A stretch of DNA of 57,966 nucleotides from Nemertoderma westbladi (Eukaryota; Xenacoelomorpha; Nemertodermatida; Nemertodermatidae): positions 1 to 57,966 of the forward strand of contig JAUCBJ010005161.1 of NCBI GenBank assembly GCA_032718475.1, given 5' to 3'. The position numbers and the translations under genes are program-made. Position 1 is the stretch's first letter. The number at the start of each line of letters is the position of its first letter. The notes beneath the pieces are model-generated. The model was not told the DNA's origin, made no database searches, and was given only the letters and a program-made list of their open reading frames with translations. This document shows, in pieces, positions 42,186-54,078 of the stretch.

Positions 42186-42555
42186 ATTCATGATACTTAA
42201 ATCTGGTATCGTTAATAAATACTATTTGTATTTCGCTTCTAATATAAGCCAATGTATAGTATTGTTGCTGGATCGCTTTCCAAAATAAGTATGAGTTAAT
42301 AACACTAAATAAAACAATAAGGTAGCATTTTGCGACGGTTTGTATTTTTGTTATGTACAATTTATATATATGTTTAAAATACAAACCGTCACAAAATGCT
42401 ACCTTATTGTTTTATTTATGTTATTATCGTTACTTATCTTAATACTCATACTTATTTTGGAAAGCGATCCAGCAACAATACTATACATTGGCTTATATTA
42501 GAAGCGGAATACAAATAGTATTTATTAACGATACCAGATTTAAGTATCATGAATT
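42186..42555. repeat. 370-bp near-perfect palindrome
   Basis: The left arm from ATTCATGATACTTAAATCTG pairs base for base with the right arm ending at 42555, with only a few mismatches and a short AT-rich centre (TTATGTACAATTTATATA). The inner ~120 bp is the GGTAGCATTTTGCGACGG hairpin seen at 41185-41305. Confidence 0.9.
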
Positions 42556-43037
42556 AATTACAATATTACTCTATCTGTATTGAAACATGTTCAGATAAGT
42601 AGGGTGGGGAGCAATCCTCTCCAAGGGCGTATAGACGCATAATTTCGTGCAAAAATTAAACAAACATGAGCAATTGACTTTTGTTTAATTGTTTTGGTTT
42701 AGAATCTCTGGTTAAAATTTTAATTATTTTTTCTTCTATCTTTTTTGGTGTATAATTTGATTTGTATTTACAGATTTCACTTTCAGGAATTTCGACCCTT
42801 ACCGGTAAGCTGATGAACTGCCGAATGGTCTGCTTCCTCCCAAACTCGCCGCCTGTGGTGTAATCTACTGTATATATGCGACGCATCAGCTCGAAAAGAT
42901 TAAAAAAAACAAAAAGGCAGAACTTTTTCACCTTCAGAGATTTCACCCCCTACCGGCAGACTGGAAAACTTATCAGCGTTCTCCCAAACACTAATCAAAT
43001 CATGTAGTAGATCTTTCCCAGTATCAGGTCGAAAACA
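42556..43037. other. Nothing recognised
   Basis: AT-rich. A minus-strand frame of 96 codons (42656-42946) is Lys/Ile-rich and matches no family I know. A short diverged repeat around AGATTTCAC and CTACCGG occurs twice (42770-42860 and 42935-43030). Confidence 0.4.
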
Positions 43038-43200
43038 CGTTCGTGGGGCCTTCGCGCAGCACGAGGCTCAGCTATGAGATACAAATTATAATTGGGCAAT
43101 TCAATCACAAAATCGGTATTTAGGAAATTAACCCAACCGCAATTAAATCATAGAGGGAAAAGCAGTCTACTCAATAGCAGTCTTACCTATGTTTCCTTAC
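43038..43200 (-). repeat. GCGCGAAGGCCCC-terminus repeat, inverted copy
   Basis: Reverse complement of the copies at 1060-1249 and 2585-2759: the terminus (43038-43070), then ATGAGATACAAATTATAATT and CAATCACAAAATC line up in order. This copy has no poly-G run. Confidence 0.75.
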
Positions 43201-43635
43201 ATCTTCCGATATCACTAAATTCCATAATATTGTTATTTCACTTTACTACTAAAGGGTTATTATTTAATAAAGTTAGGGATAATAAAATGTAGCATTTTAT
43301 AGCGGTTTGCATATTCGCTATATGTACAAATTATATATATATAAATAATCTGTGTTTTTAAAGATATCTCGAAAGGCTACCATCACTTCTCCCAAATTTA
43401 CTAACTATATAAGTAGCATAGCCGTCAAATCTTCCCAATGACTGAAGGGTTTTTGTATATTCAGTTTCAGAATACAAAAATTATATGTATATTGACCATA
43501 GCAGCCGAACCATGATGATTTGCAAAAAGCAATTTGTTTCCAATGTTATACATTTTGATTTATTTAATAATAAAATAGTTAAATAAAATGTATTAGATAA
43601 TAATATTAAAATATAAGAAATATTAATATAACATC

Positions 43636-43815
43636 ATATGTATGTCTTTGAAATATATATTAGTGACGGTGCTGCTACATTTTGTGTATATATATATATA
43701 TATACACAAAATGTAGCAGCACCGTATATACCGTAAGACATATATAACATCATATGTATGTCTTTGAAATATATATTAGTGACGGTGCTGCTACATTTTG
43801 TGTATATATATATAT
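43636..43815. repeat. Duplicated TA-rich hairpin
   Basis: A ~65-bp segment with GACGGTGCTGCTACATTTTG occurs at about 43636-43690 and 43745-43810. The first copy is followed by its own inverted complement across (TA)n, giving a near-perfect hairpin. It is related in wording to the GTAGCATTTTG fold-back family. Confidence 0.8.
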
Positions 43816-46324
43816 GTATAACGCAACGGAACAATAGCATATAGCAGCAGACCCTAACTAGGTAACGCAGTGCGGCTACGGGCTACGGTAGGATGTAGGT
43901 AACACAGTGCGGCTATGGTACCAGCTGCTGTGCAGTCGGCAGGTACCGGTCGTGTGCTGACGTGCACACCCTGCACCGTGTACTGACACACTGTATGTCA
44001 GGTCGACCGTTAGACCATGTGAGACAGACAGACGGTAGGTCCTAACCGGCTGGCGTAGGTTGGATTATGTGCAGCTGCAGGATGTCATGTACTTTGTTTC
44101 GGCGTTTTCAATTCTGCAGGTCTGTGATGGAGCAATATGCCACAACGTGGATATTGGCCCTCATTAGGAAAAAATACTGTGAAACTAAATGACCCTCCAA
44201 AAAAATATATAATAATTTATATAATAATTTAATATTATGCTGTATATAATTACCATATAATAATATATATATAATATGAAACATATCATACAGTACATTT
44301 AATAATAATAATAATAATAATAATAAAAATTATATAGCGCATTTTAACGTGATGATCAAAGGCGCTGGTATTTATATGCAGAATATAGGGGAGTATGTAT
44401 ATGTGTCTATATAAAGCTGTACTCTTATGTAGGCCCTATACTATTTTTAATGCTAAAGTTAAATGCCTTTGAATGCCTTCATTTATTGCCCTTAAAAGAC
44501 ACAAATATATAGTTGTATTACTATTATTGTTGTATTGGGTAGGTCTACATCTAATTGAACGCAACTACCGGCAGACCGGTGCACAAACTACTGCAATATA
44601 TCAACACTCGACAGGGGTAGACCGGTAAAAGCAGTGCAGCGGCTGTGTTACAAGTACTGTAAGTAATCTTAATTTAGCGATATTTTAAACGCAACTAAAT
44701 TTACAATGTATGAAATGACCATATTAATTTCAATATTTATTTTCTCTCGTCTGCATGGATGGTTGTTTTTAGAATATCTTCCATTTGGCGATCCAGTTCG
44801 GTCCAGATTTGTGTAGTGTGACGGGATCTCGGTTGGCGACCGGTTGACTTGGTTATGTTCCCTACGCGCTCGCGCTGGCTACTAGCTGGGTGTATAGACT
44901 GACTGACGTAGCCGAAGGCCGGTGGAATAAAGGAGTTTTTTTCTGATAAATGTTACTGTTAATCGATTGTCTGACTGTAGTAGCGGTTGTGATAATAGCA
45001 CAGCGTAGTGGTGGAAAACTATTTCACCTCTACAACACTGAATAAATTCCAACTGAGTTACAATACACGTGACCGTTAATATATATGTTAAGGGGAAATA
45101 CATTGCCTCCAGTCGATACACTCCCTTAAGTGACATGTGTTGTCCTCCCATTGGCTACTTATCACCCCATGAATCTACTACCCAGCTGTCCCTATTGCAT
45201 CATCCCTTTGCTGGTATGCCCTGTTGGATACATTGATGGCCAACTTGGTAAATCGCATCCCCCCCCCCCCCCCCCCCCATTTTGAGGTTGGAATGCATAG
45301 CGGAATGGATCCGCTAACATGTAAAGTACTATCCGTAATTTAGTCACTTCCGCCACCACTGATATTTTAAATCGCGCCTTCAATCACATGACTTCACTAA
45401 CTATCTCAAATTTAATAGAAATATGTAATTGTGTTTAACTCTTACTTATTTTGTATTCATCAACCCTATAATGTATATCGTATAATCTTTTAAGGTTAAT
45501 GCTTAATAATTTTATGGGAGTAAACTGTATTGCAATTTTTCTTTTTTTGTACAGTATTTAGGCTAATTAGACTTTCTATTTGTGTATATAATGTTTTATT
45601 TTATGCCGTAGCGTGAGCCGTCTCGTTTTTATATTATTTAGTGAGTTTTTATCTGTTTTCGGTTTTAATTTTATTTCAATTGTTAATACGCTGCTATGAC
45701 TGTGGTGTCTCCACCCGAAAAATTAGAAGACCGTTAGGACTTCTTACTGTAAAAGTATTCACTATCTATCTATGTATATATGTACAGTATCTATGTATAT
45801 CGGGTGAACTCCTCCGAAACTATAGCTCGTCCGTCAATGAAAGTTATATCAATCGACGCAGCTCAACCCAGGATGTGGAAAAAAAGGTTTAAAACGAATT
45901 ATTAAAGTGTCTTTTTTTTATTTCGAAAAATAGCCTAAAAACACGAAAATTCCCATAGACTCAACGATAGAAACACCAGCTGCTGGTGTTCTTGGCGGCC
46001 TAGTAGAGCTAATACTATTGATTGATTGGATATGCCCAAACTGCACAGAAGTATATTACTCTCAAGTTTAGTAAGGTTGTGTTTACTCTGTTCCCTTGAC
46101 AGTATTCCAACATAACTGAGTTTGTAACTATTACCCCGCCAGTTGAATAGATCCTCCCAGTGAACCCTACGGGAATATCTCTAATGTTACTCACTGGGCC
46201 GTTCAAATGTTTGATAGGTTAATAATAATGAATGAGGAGGGACCCAACTACACTACGTCGGACTACGACCGACGGTGTTCTTATAGCCATCACTGCTTGC
46301 TGGCTTTTCTAGAATAATAATAAT
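43816..46324. other. Long non-coding stretch with simple repeats
   Basis: No gene recognised. Contains a (AAT)n microsatellite (about 44300-44326) and a C20 run (45259-45278). Two short diverged repeats around GTAACGCAGTGCGGCTACGG lie at 43862-43920. Confidence 0.5.
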
Positions 46325-47168
46325 AGTACGGGCTCTGGCGGCGTTAAGCGCAATACCTTCGGTAAATTAACGAGACTATTATTTTTGGATGGAGGACCAT
46401 GTTAGACGTCAGAACACAGTTGGTGATCGGTATAGCTAATTTGCATTCTAGAACTACAGGCCAAAAACAAGCTAGCTAGCCGACCCCTACCTAACTCTAT
46501 GTTGGGCCCTCTGGTTGAATATAAATGCAATCATTTTTTTCAATTGAACATTTTTCTTATAGAGGGAAGACCGGCGATTAATTTAAATACAAATATATCG
46601 CCACTTTTATTTTTTAAATGCAATAAATTTACATGAGAACAAAATACATTCACTTTTTTTAAGAATCCAACATTTACATTAACTGCCATAAAATGTAGCT
46701 ACTTTGGTTTAACACGTTCAAACATGTATCAAAATTTGCGCTAATTATTTCTGCATTCACCCATGCAACTCATTTTGGATGAGTACTAAATCCTCCTAGT
46801 CAATTAGCCCGATTATTATCGGGGAAACGATAATCAGAGAATATTCAGAGAAAGTATACTCTCTGACATTTGGAAATATTTACTACAGTTACTAAGGTAA
46901 CTAACTATTCTGTGAACGGCACTCCCTTACTGTACATGTATTACCTGGCGTTGTGTAGTTTCTAGGCGACTGACTGTATACACTAAACACGCAGGCACAA
47001 TCAAGTCGTTTTAAAGCAGCCCACTGTGTTTTTTTTTATAAGAGTTAGTAGTTTACAGTATGTACCGCCGATGTTCTTAAAAATTTAGCTATTTAATACT
47101 TATATTCGCAGCGATCGTATGTGAAGGCCGTCCACCGTGGATGGTGGTACTAGTGTGTTTTGTGCATA

Positions 47169-47183
47169 CCCCCCCCCCCCCCC
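47169..47183. repeat. Poly-C run (C15)
   Basis: Uninterrupted C15 inside the long-TIR unit, 36 bp before the first TTCTAGAA palindrome. Confidence 0.95.
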
Positions 47184-47216
47184 AAATTTGTTATACTAGC
47201 TAGTTTTTATTACTTT

Positions 47217-47490
47217 TAATGTTCTAGAACATAGTATCTATTAATTTAATATAAAAATTTTGTTCTAGAACAAAATTTTTTTTTTATATTAATTCTATAT
47301 CTTTATAGTAGCTATTTTAAATTTGAAAAATAACGAGCAATATATTCTAGAACGTTATATTTTTTATATTATTTATGTTCTACAATAGTGTATATTATAT
47401 ATTTTGTGTTCTAGAACTCTACAATCTTGCCATGGTAACAGTGACTTATGTTATAAAAAAGTAGTGCTCTGCGGAACTGTTAAAAAATAG
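47217..47490. repeat. Cluster of TGTTCTAGAACA palindromes
   Basis: Palindromes at about 47220, 47261, 47345 and 47409 share TTCTAGAAC. The right part resembles 15175-15260. The sequence is similar to heat-shock-element or steroid-receptor half-site palindromes, but it lies in a dispersed AT-rich repeat with no gene beside it. Confidence 0.6.
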
Positions 47491-47663
47491 CTGATATTTT
47501 TAGAACAGTTTATACTGTATATTGAATATAAAATACATTATGGAATATGGATGTACTAAATCTTAGAAAAGTGTATACTATACTCTATACATTATTTATA
47601 ATGATGACATCCAAACCAGTTTGCATTGTACACTATAAAGACATCAACATATTAAAACCTACG

Positions 47664-48929
47664 AGAAAGGCATTTCCTAAAGGAAATGCAACCACGAAGC
47701 TAAGGAAAATTAAACATGACGGCCACACTTTGGTTCGTTGCTTAGCCTCATTAAGTAGCAATTGTCAATAATTAACTTCTATTCTCATGGAAACTAGAGT
47801 TCTCTGGAACTGTTGCTTTAACCTTTGAAAAAAGTTCAGTAGAGATTGTGGTTCAGATAACACATATACTGAGTTTCAGAAAATATTGTAGTTTATGTCC
47901 CAATTACCAATTTTCTATCAAAATGCATCTGTTTGCAGTGGTTGTCATGGAAACTGGAAAATAGAACAATGTAATTCGGATGCAGAATAAGTCATATAGT
48001 GGGGGTAGGTGTTGGTCCCAAGTCATAATACTATTAAATTGTGCTTCAAATTATCATTTTATTAATTTTAACATCTGTTTACTCTTGTTGCTATGGTAAA
48101 TGGATTTTCTAATTAACTTCGAACGGCTTGTATATGGACCTTATAGATGAGTTACAAAACCCCAAGTTTATATATATTACAGTTTTGCTAGAAATAGAGT
48201 TATCAATATAGACTTGAATGATATAGAGTTTAATAAACTACAGTTACCATGGTAACTAAATTTCTGGAATGATTTAAGTTTCACTAAAAGTTCCAACTAG
48301 TGGTGCAGATAACACATACCCAGTTTTGTAAAATTTTATCGCGAAGTCTATGTCCAAATGAATAATTTTTGTATAAAAACATCTGTTTTCGGCTGTTGTC
48401 ATGGTAACTGAAAAATAGAACAATGTAATTCGGATGCAGAATAAGTTATATAGTGGGGGTAGGGGTTGGTCTCAAGTCATAACACCTTGCCCTTAGGCCT
48501 CAAATTATCATTTTATAAATTTTAACATCTGTTTATCCCGGTTGCCAACGTAACTGGATTTTCTATTTAGCCTCAATCGGATCTGCTATGGACCTTATAG
48601 TTGTGTTGCAAAACCCCAAGTTTAAATCTATTATAGTTTTCCTACAAATAGAGTTATAAATATTGACTTGAAATACATAGACTTTTTTTGAAGTCCGTTG
48701 CCATGGAAACCAGATTTTTCCTGGATATGAGACCCGGCCCAAAAGATGCGCCTCGCCGAGTAGTATATACATGCAAAATTTCAGGGTACTTTTAAAGGCT
48801 AGTTTTTTCGCCTATCAAAAAACCCCAAATCTGCCTCACACAAGTAAAATAGCCCACTATGAATAGACCATCTCAGCTAAGGAAAATCTTTCTTAGCGAA
48901 AGTAGTTGATTTTCCTTAGCTTCGTGGAT
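47664..48929 (+). mobile_element. Helentron-like non-autonomous element, copy A
   Basis: Starts AGAAAGG followed by the palindrome GCATTTCCTAAAGGAAATGC. Subterminal inverted repeats CCACGAAGCTAAGGAAAAT (left) and ATTTTCCTTAGCTTCGTGG (right) follow, with a second stem just before the right end (CTAAGGAAAATC ... GATTTTCCTTAG). The body is made of about seven ~150-bp modules, each with a GTTGCCATGGTAAC-like palindrome at 47781, 47941, 48087, 48243, 48395, 48541 and 48707. This organisation (5' palindrome, subterminal repeats, ~150-bp internal repeats) fits HINE/pearl-type derivatives of Helentrons. No protein is encoded. It differs from copy B mainly by point changes and small indels. Confidence 0.75.
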
Positions 48930-49015
48930 AAAACCAATTACTCAGCATCAATACCAACGAATTTTGCAAGCTCGCACTTTGAGAATCAATAATAATAATA
49001 ATCAATAAATAGATT

Positions 49016-49180
49016 CACAGATCATGGCTGGAATGATGATGGATCCATCCACTGGTCGGATGAGTATTTCCCTTATGACATCAGCAATATTTTGATAAAT
49101 TGTGACGAGGAACAAGAAAGCGGCAAAGATAGTGACGAAGATAGTGAAACAATAGATAGTGAGGATGAAGCAAGTGATTA
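49016..49180 (+). CDS. Possible acidic C-terminal exon fragment
   Basis: A frame without ATG, preceded by a weak acceptor (GATTCACAG at about 49008-49016), encodes DGSIHWSDEYFPYDISNIL and then an acidic tail rich in Asp, Glu and Ser, stopping at TAG (49178-49180). The composition and aromatic residues look protein-like, but no family is recognised and no upstream exon is visible. It may be the last remnant of a gene carried by the long-TIR unit. Confidence 0.25.
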
Positions 49181-51401
49181 GTTTAGGACAACTTTCATGA
49201 TTCATTTGGCATTATTGCCAATGCATTTACATTATACTGTATTAGTAGAAATATATTATATTTATTGATAATTACTAAAATTAAATAGTTAAATAAGCAG
49301 CAAAGTTCTGGCGACAAGGCAAAAAGGCTCTGCAAATCTGATTGCACTACCGGATGCTAAACTTACTACGTATGTGGAGACATACTGTAGGACAGTGAAG
49401 TAGAACATGATGTTCGTCCTGTACAGCTGAGTTGTCGCACTGACAGACTAATGAAGAATTCTAATGAAGAATTAAGTAACTTATAACCAGGAGTGTTTGC
49501 ATTCTTACATAATTTGAATATACAGTGGAAAGGAATATCCATCCATATCTATGTTCTTAAGCATTTATGTAATAAAATTTTTCATAGGGTTAAGAATACG
49601 TTACCTTAATGGTGGAACCCCCAATTCGACTAAACAGAGTTCTATAAGAATTTGTACACGGACATTTAATAGTATTTTACCATCCTACACGCCTTCCAAT
49701 GTTGATATATTTATTACCTTACAGAAAACTATATAAGATATTACTATTCCTTTAATACACCCGATTTACTGATATACCTACTTACTTATATTGTAATATA
49801 TTCATTGATTGCATGGCATTACTGTTCTGTACGTTTCGTTTATGGCAAATTATATTCCCTCTGGTAAACAAAATTTGTTGCTGTTAAATAAATAATTATA
49901 ATTATATTGAAGAAATGACAATTTATTTTAGTAAATATTATTTTCCTAATTGCTAAGAATATTATAACTTTGCTTCGGTTTTTGTCACAACATAATAAGC
50001 TACTGTAGTAGAAAAGTTTGAAAGCGAAAGTATAAATTCTGACTCTCAGAATATCAGTTCCATCTTTGTATTATTTATCTAGGGAGCCCACAACCGGAGT
50101 GCCACCGATTAATTGTTCGGGTAACACTAGATCTTTGAACAATGAGTACAGTTCAGGAGGATCTGTCATAAGAATTTGCAACGATCTGTGACTCAGTTTA
50201 TGTATAAGCGCATGAATTTTGTATAATACATTAAAAAACAATTAATATAATGTAAGGAATCGCCTACACTGGTACACAACATAGGCCTACAGTACATATA
50301 GTTGCCTAGTAACTGTAGTAAACAAGCTGGCAAGCCTGGAGGGTTCACGGTCCTCCTACTTAATCAGTACAATAATAATACGTTTTCATTCGGCATTCGG
50401 GTAGGCCTATGTTTCCTTTTCACTTGTTCCCATCGTAGGCGACCTCATGCTCATCCCACCACGACCACGACCACCAGTTACGAGTTGGGTAGGCGTCTAC
50501 CGGCAACCGGTAAGTAATTACGCGCCACACGACGTCATCCCGCCATCCGCCAACATTTATACCGGTACGGTAAGCCTACCACCTACCGGCTGGCTACCAT
50601 CGCACCGTAGGTCTACCGCCTACGCCTACCGGTAACGGTAGGCTACTGCGTACCGGTACAGCGGTACTCAAAGTCGTACCGGTATTGTCGTAATTGACAA
50701 ATGCAGGATTAAACCGTAACCCGTTCCAGTACCGGTACCATATGCATCTGAACGACTGGACGGTTAATCTCATAGCATAGCTGCATAGGCCTACCGGTAG
50801 TCAGTGCGAAATCGCCTGCGAACATGGCGAAATATTATATTTACTGCTAGGGCTAGGCTAGGACCTACTGCTGTACTGACCTATGACAGTATGAAGATAG
50901 GTAGATAGGCCTACAGTGGTCCGGTAGTACCGGTCCGGTATGCCTACTACAGGCAGACAATCAGACAGTACTAGCAGTGCTAATTAATTACCTTAATTAA
51001 ATCTTCAATTAGGTCATAATATAGGTCCAAATTTAAAAATCGGCCTCCGTTAATCGATTTAGAAATAATTCAGGTACCTCCATGCCAAATATCAGAATCA
51101 TTCATTGCGTTCCCTATGACAAGATAGCTTTTTCCTAAACCATGCGAAAACACGCAAATATAGCGCTCACATCGCACAAATACCATCTCGACACCCAATT
51201 TTTTGTATGAGCCTTCGCCATCCCTATATCTAACTTTTGTCCAAATTTTGTTTCGATTGATTAATAAATAACTGAGATATCGCTCTGGACACACACACAC
51301 ACACACACACACACTAACACACACACACACACACATTACGGTAATAATGGTCACTTATGTCAAGGACCGTGAACCAACACTTATGTCAAGGACCGTGAAC
51401 C
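49181..51401. other. Interior of the long-TIR unit, non-coding
   Basis: No gene recognised. 50480-50960 is richer in GC and in the palindromic words ACCGGT and TAGGCCTA. An (AC)n microsatellite lies at about 51291-51335, and a short duplication (CTTATGTCAAGGACCGTGAA) at 51353-51400. Confidence 0.5.
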
Positions 51402-51764
51402 AATATTTCCAAATGTCAGAGAGTATACTTTCTCTGAATATTCTCTGATTATCGTTTCCCCGATAATAATCGGGCTAATTGACTAGGAGGATTTAGTACT
51501 CATCCAAAATGAGTTGCATGGGTGAATGCAGAAATAATTAGCGCAAATTTTGATACATGTTTGAACGTGTTAAACCAAAGTAGCTACATTTTATGGCAGT
51601 TAATGTAAATGTTGGTTTCTTAAAAAAAGTGAAAGTATTTTGTTCTCATGTAAATTTATCGCATTTAAAAAATAAAAGTTGCGATATATTTGTATTTAAA
51701 TTAATCGCCGGTCTTCCCTCTATAAGAAAAATGTTCAATTGAAAAAAATGATTGCATTTATACT

Positions 51765-53016
51765 AGAAAGGCATTTCCTAAAGGAAATGCAACCACGAAG
51801 CTAAGGAAAATTAAACACTCTTTGACTCATCAGTTCATTGATTTACCGAGTTAAAAGAACTCCCGGTATTGCCAAGGTAACTGGACTTTTCTAGAAATGC
51901 TGAGTTTTACATTAAGATCTAGTTTGTGGTTCCAGGTGACACATCGACTTCAAGGAAGCTTCATTGAGTAGTTTATGTGCAAAATTAATTATTAATTTGT
52001 TAAAAAGTCTGTTTGCAGTGGTTGTCAAGGTAACTGGCAAATAGAACAACGTAGATTGGATGCAGAATAAGTGATATTATGCTGGTAGGGGTTGGTCCCA
52101 AGTTATAATGCCTTTAACTTGTGTTTCTAATTATAATTTTTTAAATTATAACATCTGTTTCGCATGGTTACCAAGGTAACTGGATTTTCTAATTAACCAC
52201 AATTGGCTCCTCTAAGGACCTTCCTTATAGTTGAGTTGGGAAACCCAATATTTATATCTAATACAGTTTTCCTACAAACAAGAGTTAAAAATATAGACTT
52301 GAATGATATTGACTTTAATAAGCTCCAGTTACCATGGTAACTAGATATTTTTGCAATGTTTTGAGTTTCACTAAAAGTTCCAAATAGTGGTCCAGATAAC
52401 ACATACCCAGTTTTGTAAAATTTTATCGTGAAGTCTATCTCCAAATGAATAATTGTTGTATAAAAACATCTGTTTTCAGCGGTTGTCATGGTAACTGCAA
52501 AATAGAACAATCAAATTCGGGCGCAGAATAAGTTATATAGTGGGGGTAGGGATTGGTCCCAAGTCATCACACCTTAACCTTAGGCTTCAAATTAAAATTT
52601 TAAAAATTTTAACTTCTTTTTACCCCGGTTGCCAAGGAAACTGGATTTTCTATTTAACCTCAATCGGCTCTGCTATGGACCTTATAGTTGTGTTGAGAAA
52701 CCCCAAGTTTATATGTATTATAGTTTTCCTACAAAAAGAGTTACAAATATTGACTTGAAATACATAGACTTTTTTCTAAGTCCGTTGCCATGGAAACCAG
52801 ATTTCTCCTGGATATGAGACCCATCCCACACGACGCGCCTTGATGAGTTGTATATACATGCAAAATTTCAGGGTACTTTTAAAGGCTAGTTTTTTCACCT
52901 ATCAAAAAACACTAAATCTGCTCCATACAAGTAAAACAGCCCACTATGAATAGACCATCTCAGCTAAGGAAAATCTTTCTTAGCGAAAGTAGTTGATTTT
53001 CCTTAGCTTCGTGGAT
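51765..53016 (+). mobile_element. Helentron-like non-autonomous element, copy B
   Basis: Same architecture as copy A. The palindromes begin at 51868, 52021, 52167, 52328, 52492, 52628 and 52784, and 52328-52341 is the perfect GTTACCATGGTAAC. It sits inside the right arm of the long-TIR unit. The intact left arm shows the empty site (complement of TTGAATATAAATGC, near 46510-46524). Comparison indicates insertion between two T residues with no clear duplication, as described for Helentrons. Confidence 0.8.
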
Positions 53017-53210
53017 TCAACCAGAGGGCCCAACATAGAGTTAGGTAGGGGTCGGCTAGCTAGCTTGTTTTTGGCCTGTAGTTCTAGAATGCAAATTAGC
53101 TATACCGATCACCAACTGTGTTCTGACGTCTAACATGGTCCTCCATCCAAAAATAATAGTCTCGTTAATTTACCGAAGGTATTGCGCTTAACGCCGCCAG
53201 AGCCCGTACT

Positions 53211-54078
53211 ATAACTACTGTACATCATTTGTAGGTACAGTCAGTAGCTACAAAGATTTGACTCTATAATTCAGCCATATTACAATTACAAAGCTACAGT
53301 ATAATTCAAATTTACCTCGTAGAATTCAGTGCTTTGATTGACAGTCCACAGTACAAAGTCCGCTTTTTATACACACACACGCCCGCTCCTACATGCAACA
53401 ATGCGTTACTGTTTTAATGACAAATCATATTAATGCGGAAATACATATATACCGGTACAACAGTTATAACGACAGTGTATTATACGTCTCATTATAATGT
53501 TTATGATACAGTATGTAGGAATTTTTACAGTATCTGTTTAATGAATACTACAATTTTGTTCTAGCACGTTTGAAAGTTTCAATACAAAAGTTATTGAGCA
53601 TCGCATCGTTTATTGTTTTGATTAGGAAATCTTGCCCCGCCCCCGGAGTGTTCCTTTCCTGCTAGTCACGTTTCAAATACCAACAAAGGCAATATACCTA
53701 ATCCTTCACAATAGACAAGACATCAATACAAGTTACTACTGTATTAATTCATTACGAGTTTGATCAGTTTTGTAAAGGCTACGGAGGGTAGTGTATTGTG
53801 GGTATATTATTTTGTTTATTTTTTGGGTTAGGGTTAGTTGGTCAGGCCTCAACCTTAGTTGAAACTGTCACATAACCCTAACCGTTAGTTATAATCTAAG
53901 AAATTCCGGTGAATTTATTTAAACTGCCCAAAAAAATGTTGGTGAATCGTGACATTCACCCCTTTTCCTTAATTTAGGAAAGTTCCTTTTCATCTCTGGG
54001 AGTGAATGACTAGCAATAGAATTAGCAGTAGGCCCAGGCCTGATCTGTTGTTTTCTTTTACATTGCCTCTGTACTGCT
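53211..54078. other. Non-coding with small dispersed repeats
   Basis: No gene. 53605-53660 is a diverged relative of the 68-bp units at 12931. 53822-53890 contains GGGTTAGGGTTAGTTGGTCA and relates to 2780-2819. Confidence 0.5.

Larger units (their letters stand above)
46325..53210. mobile_element. 6.9-kb unit with 556-bp terminal inverted repeats
   Basis: 46325-46880 is repeated inverted at 51402-51764 plus 53017-53210. The right arm is interrupted by the 1252-bp element at 51765-53016; without it the arms are 556 and 557 bp and about 98 percent identical by eye. The ends start AGTACGGGCTCTGGCGGCGT and finish with its complement, so the unit begins AG and ends CT. I could not find a convincing target-site duplication (AATAAT left, ATAACT right). 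The interior has no transposase. Long TIRs starting AG recall Polintons, but with no Polinton gene present I leave the class open. A duplicated inverted host segment is also possible. Confidence 0.75.

Noticed and set aside
46325-53210. Polinton/Maverick assignment for the long-TIR unit
   Set aside because: AG...CT ends and long arms fit, but no polymerase, integrase or capsid gene and no 6-bp duplication are visible.
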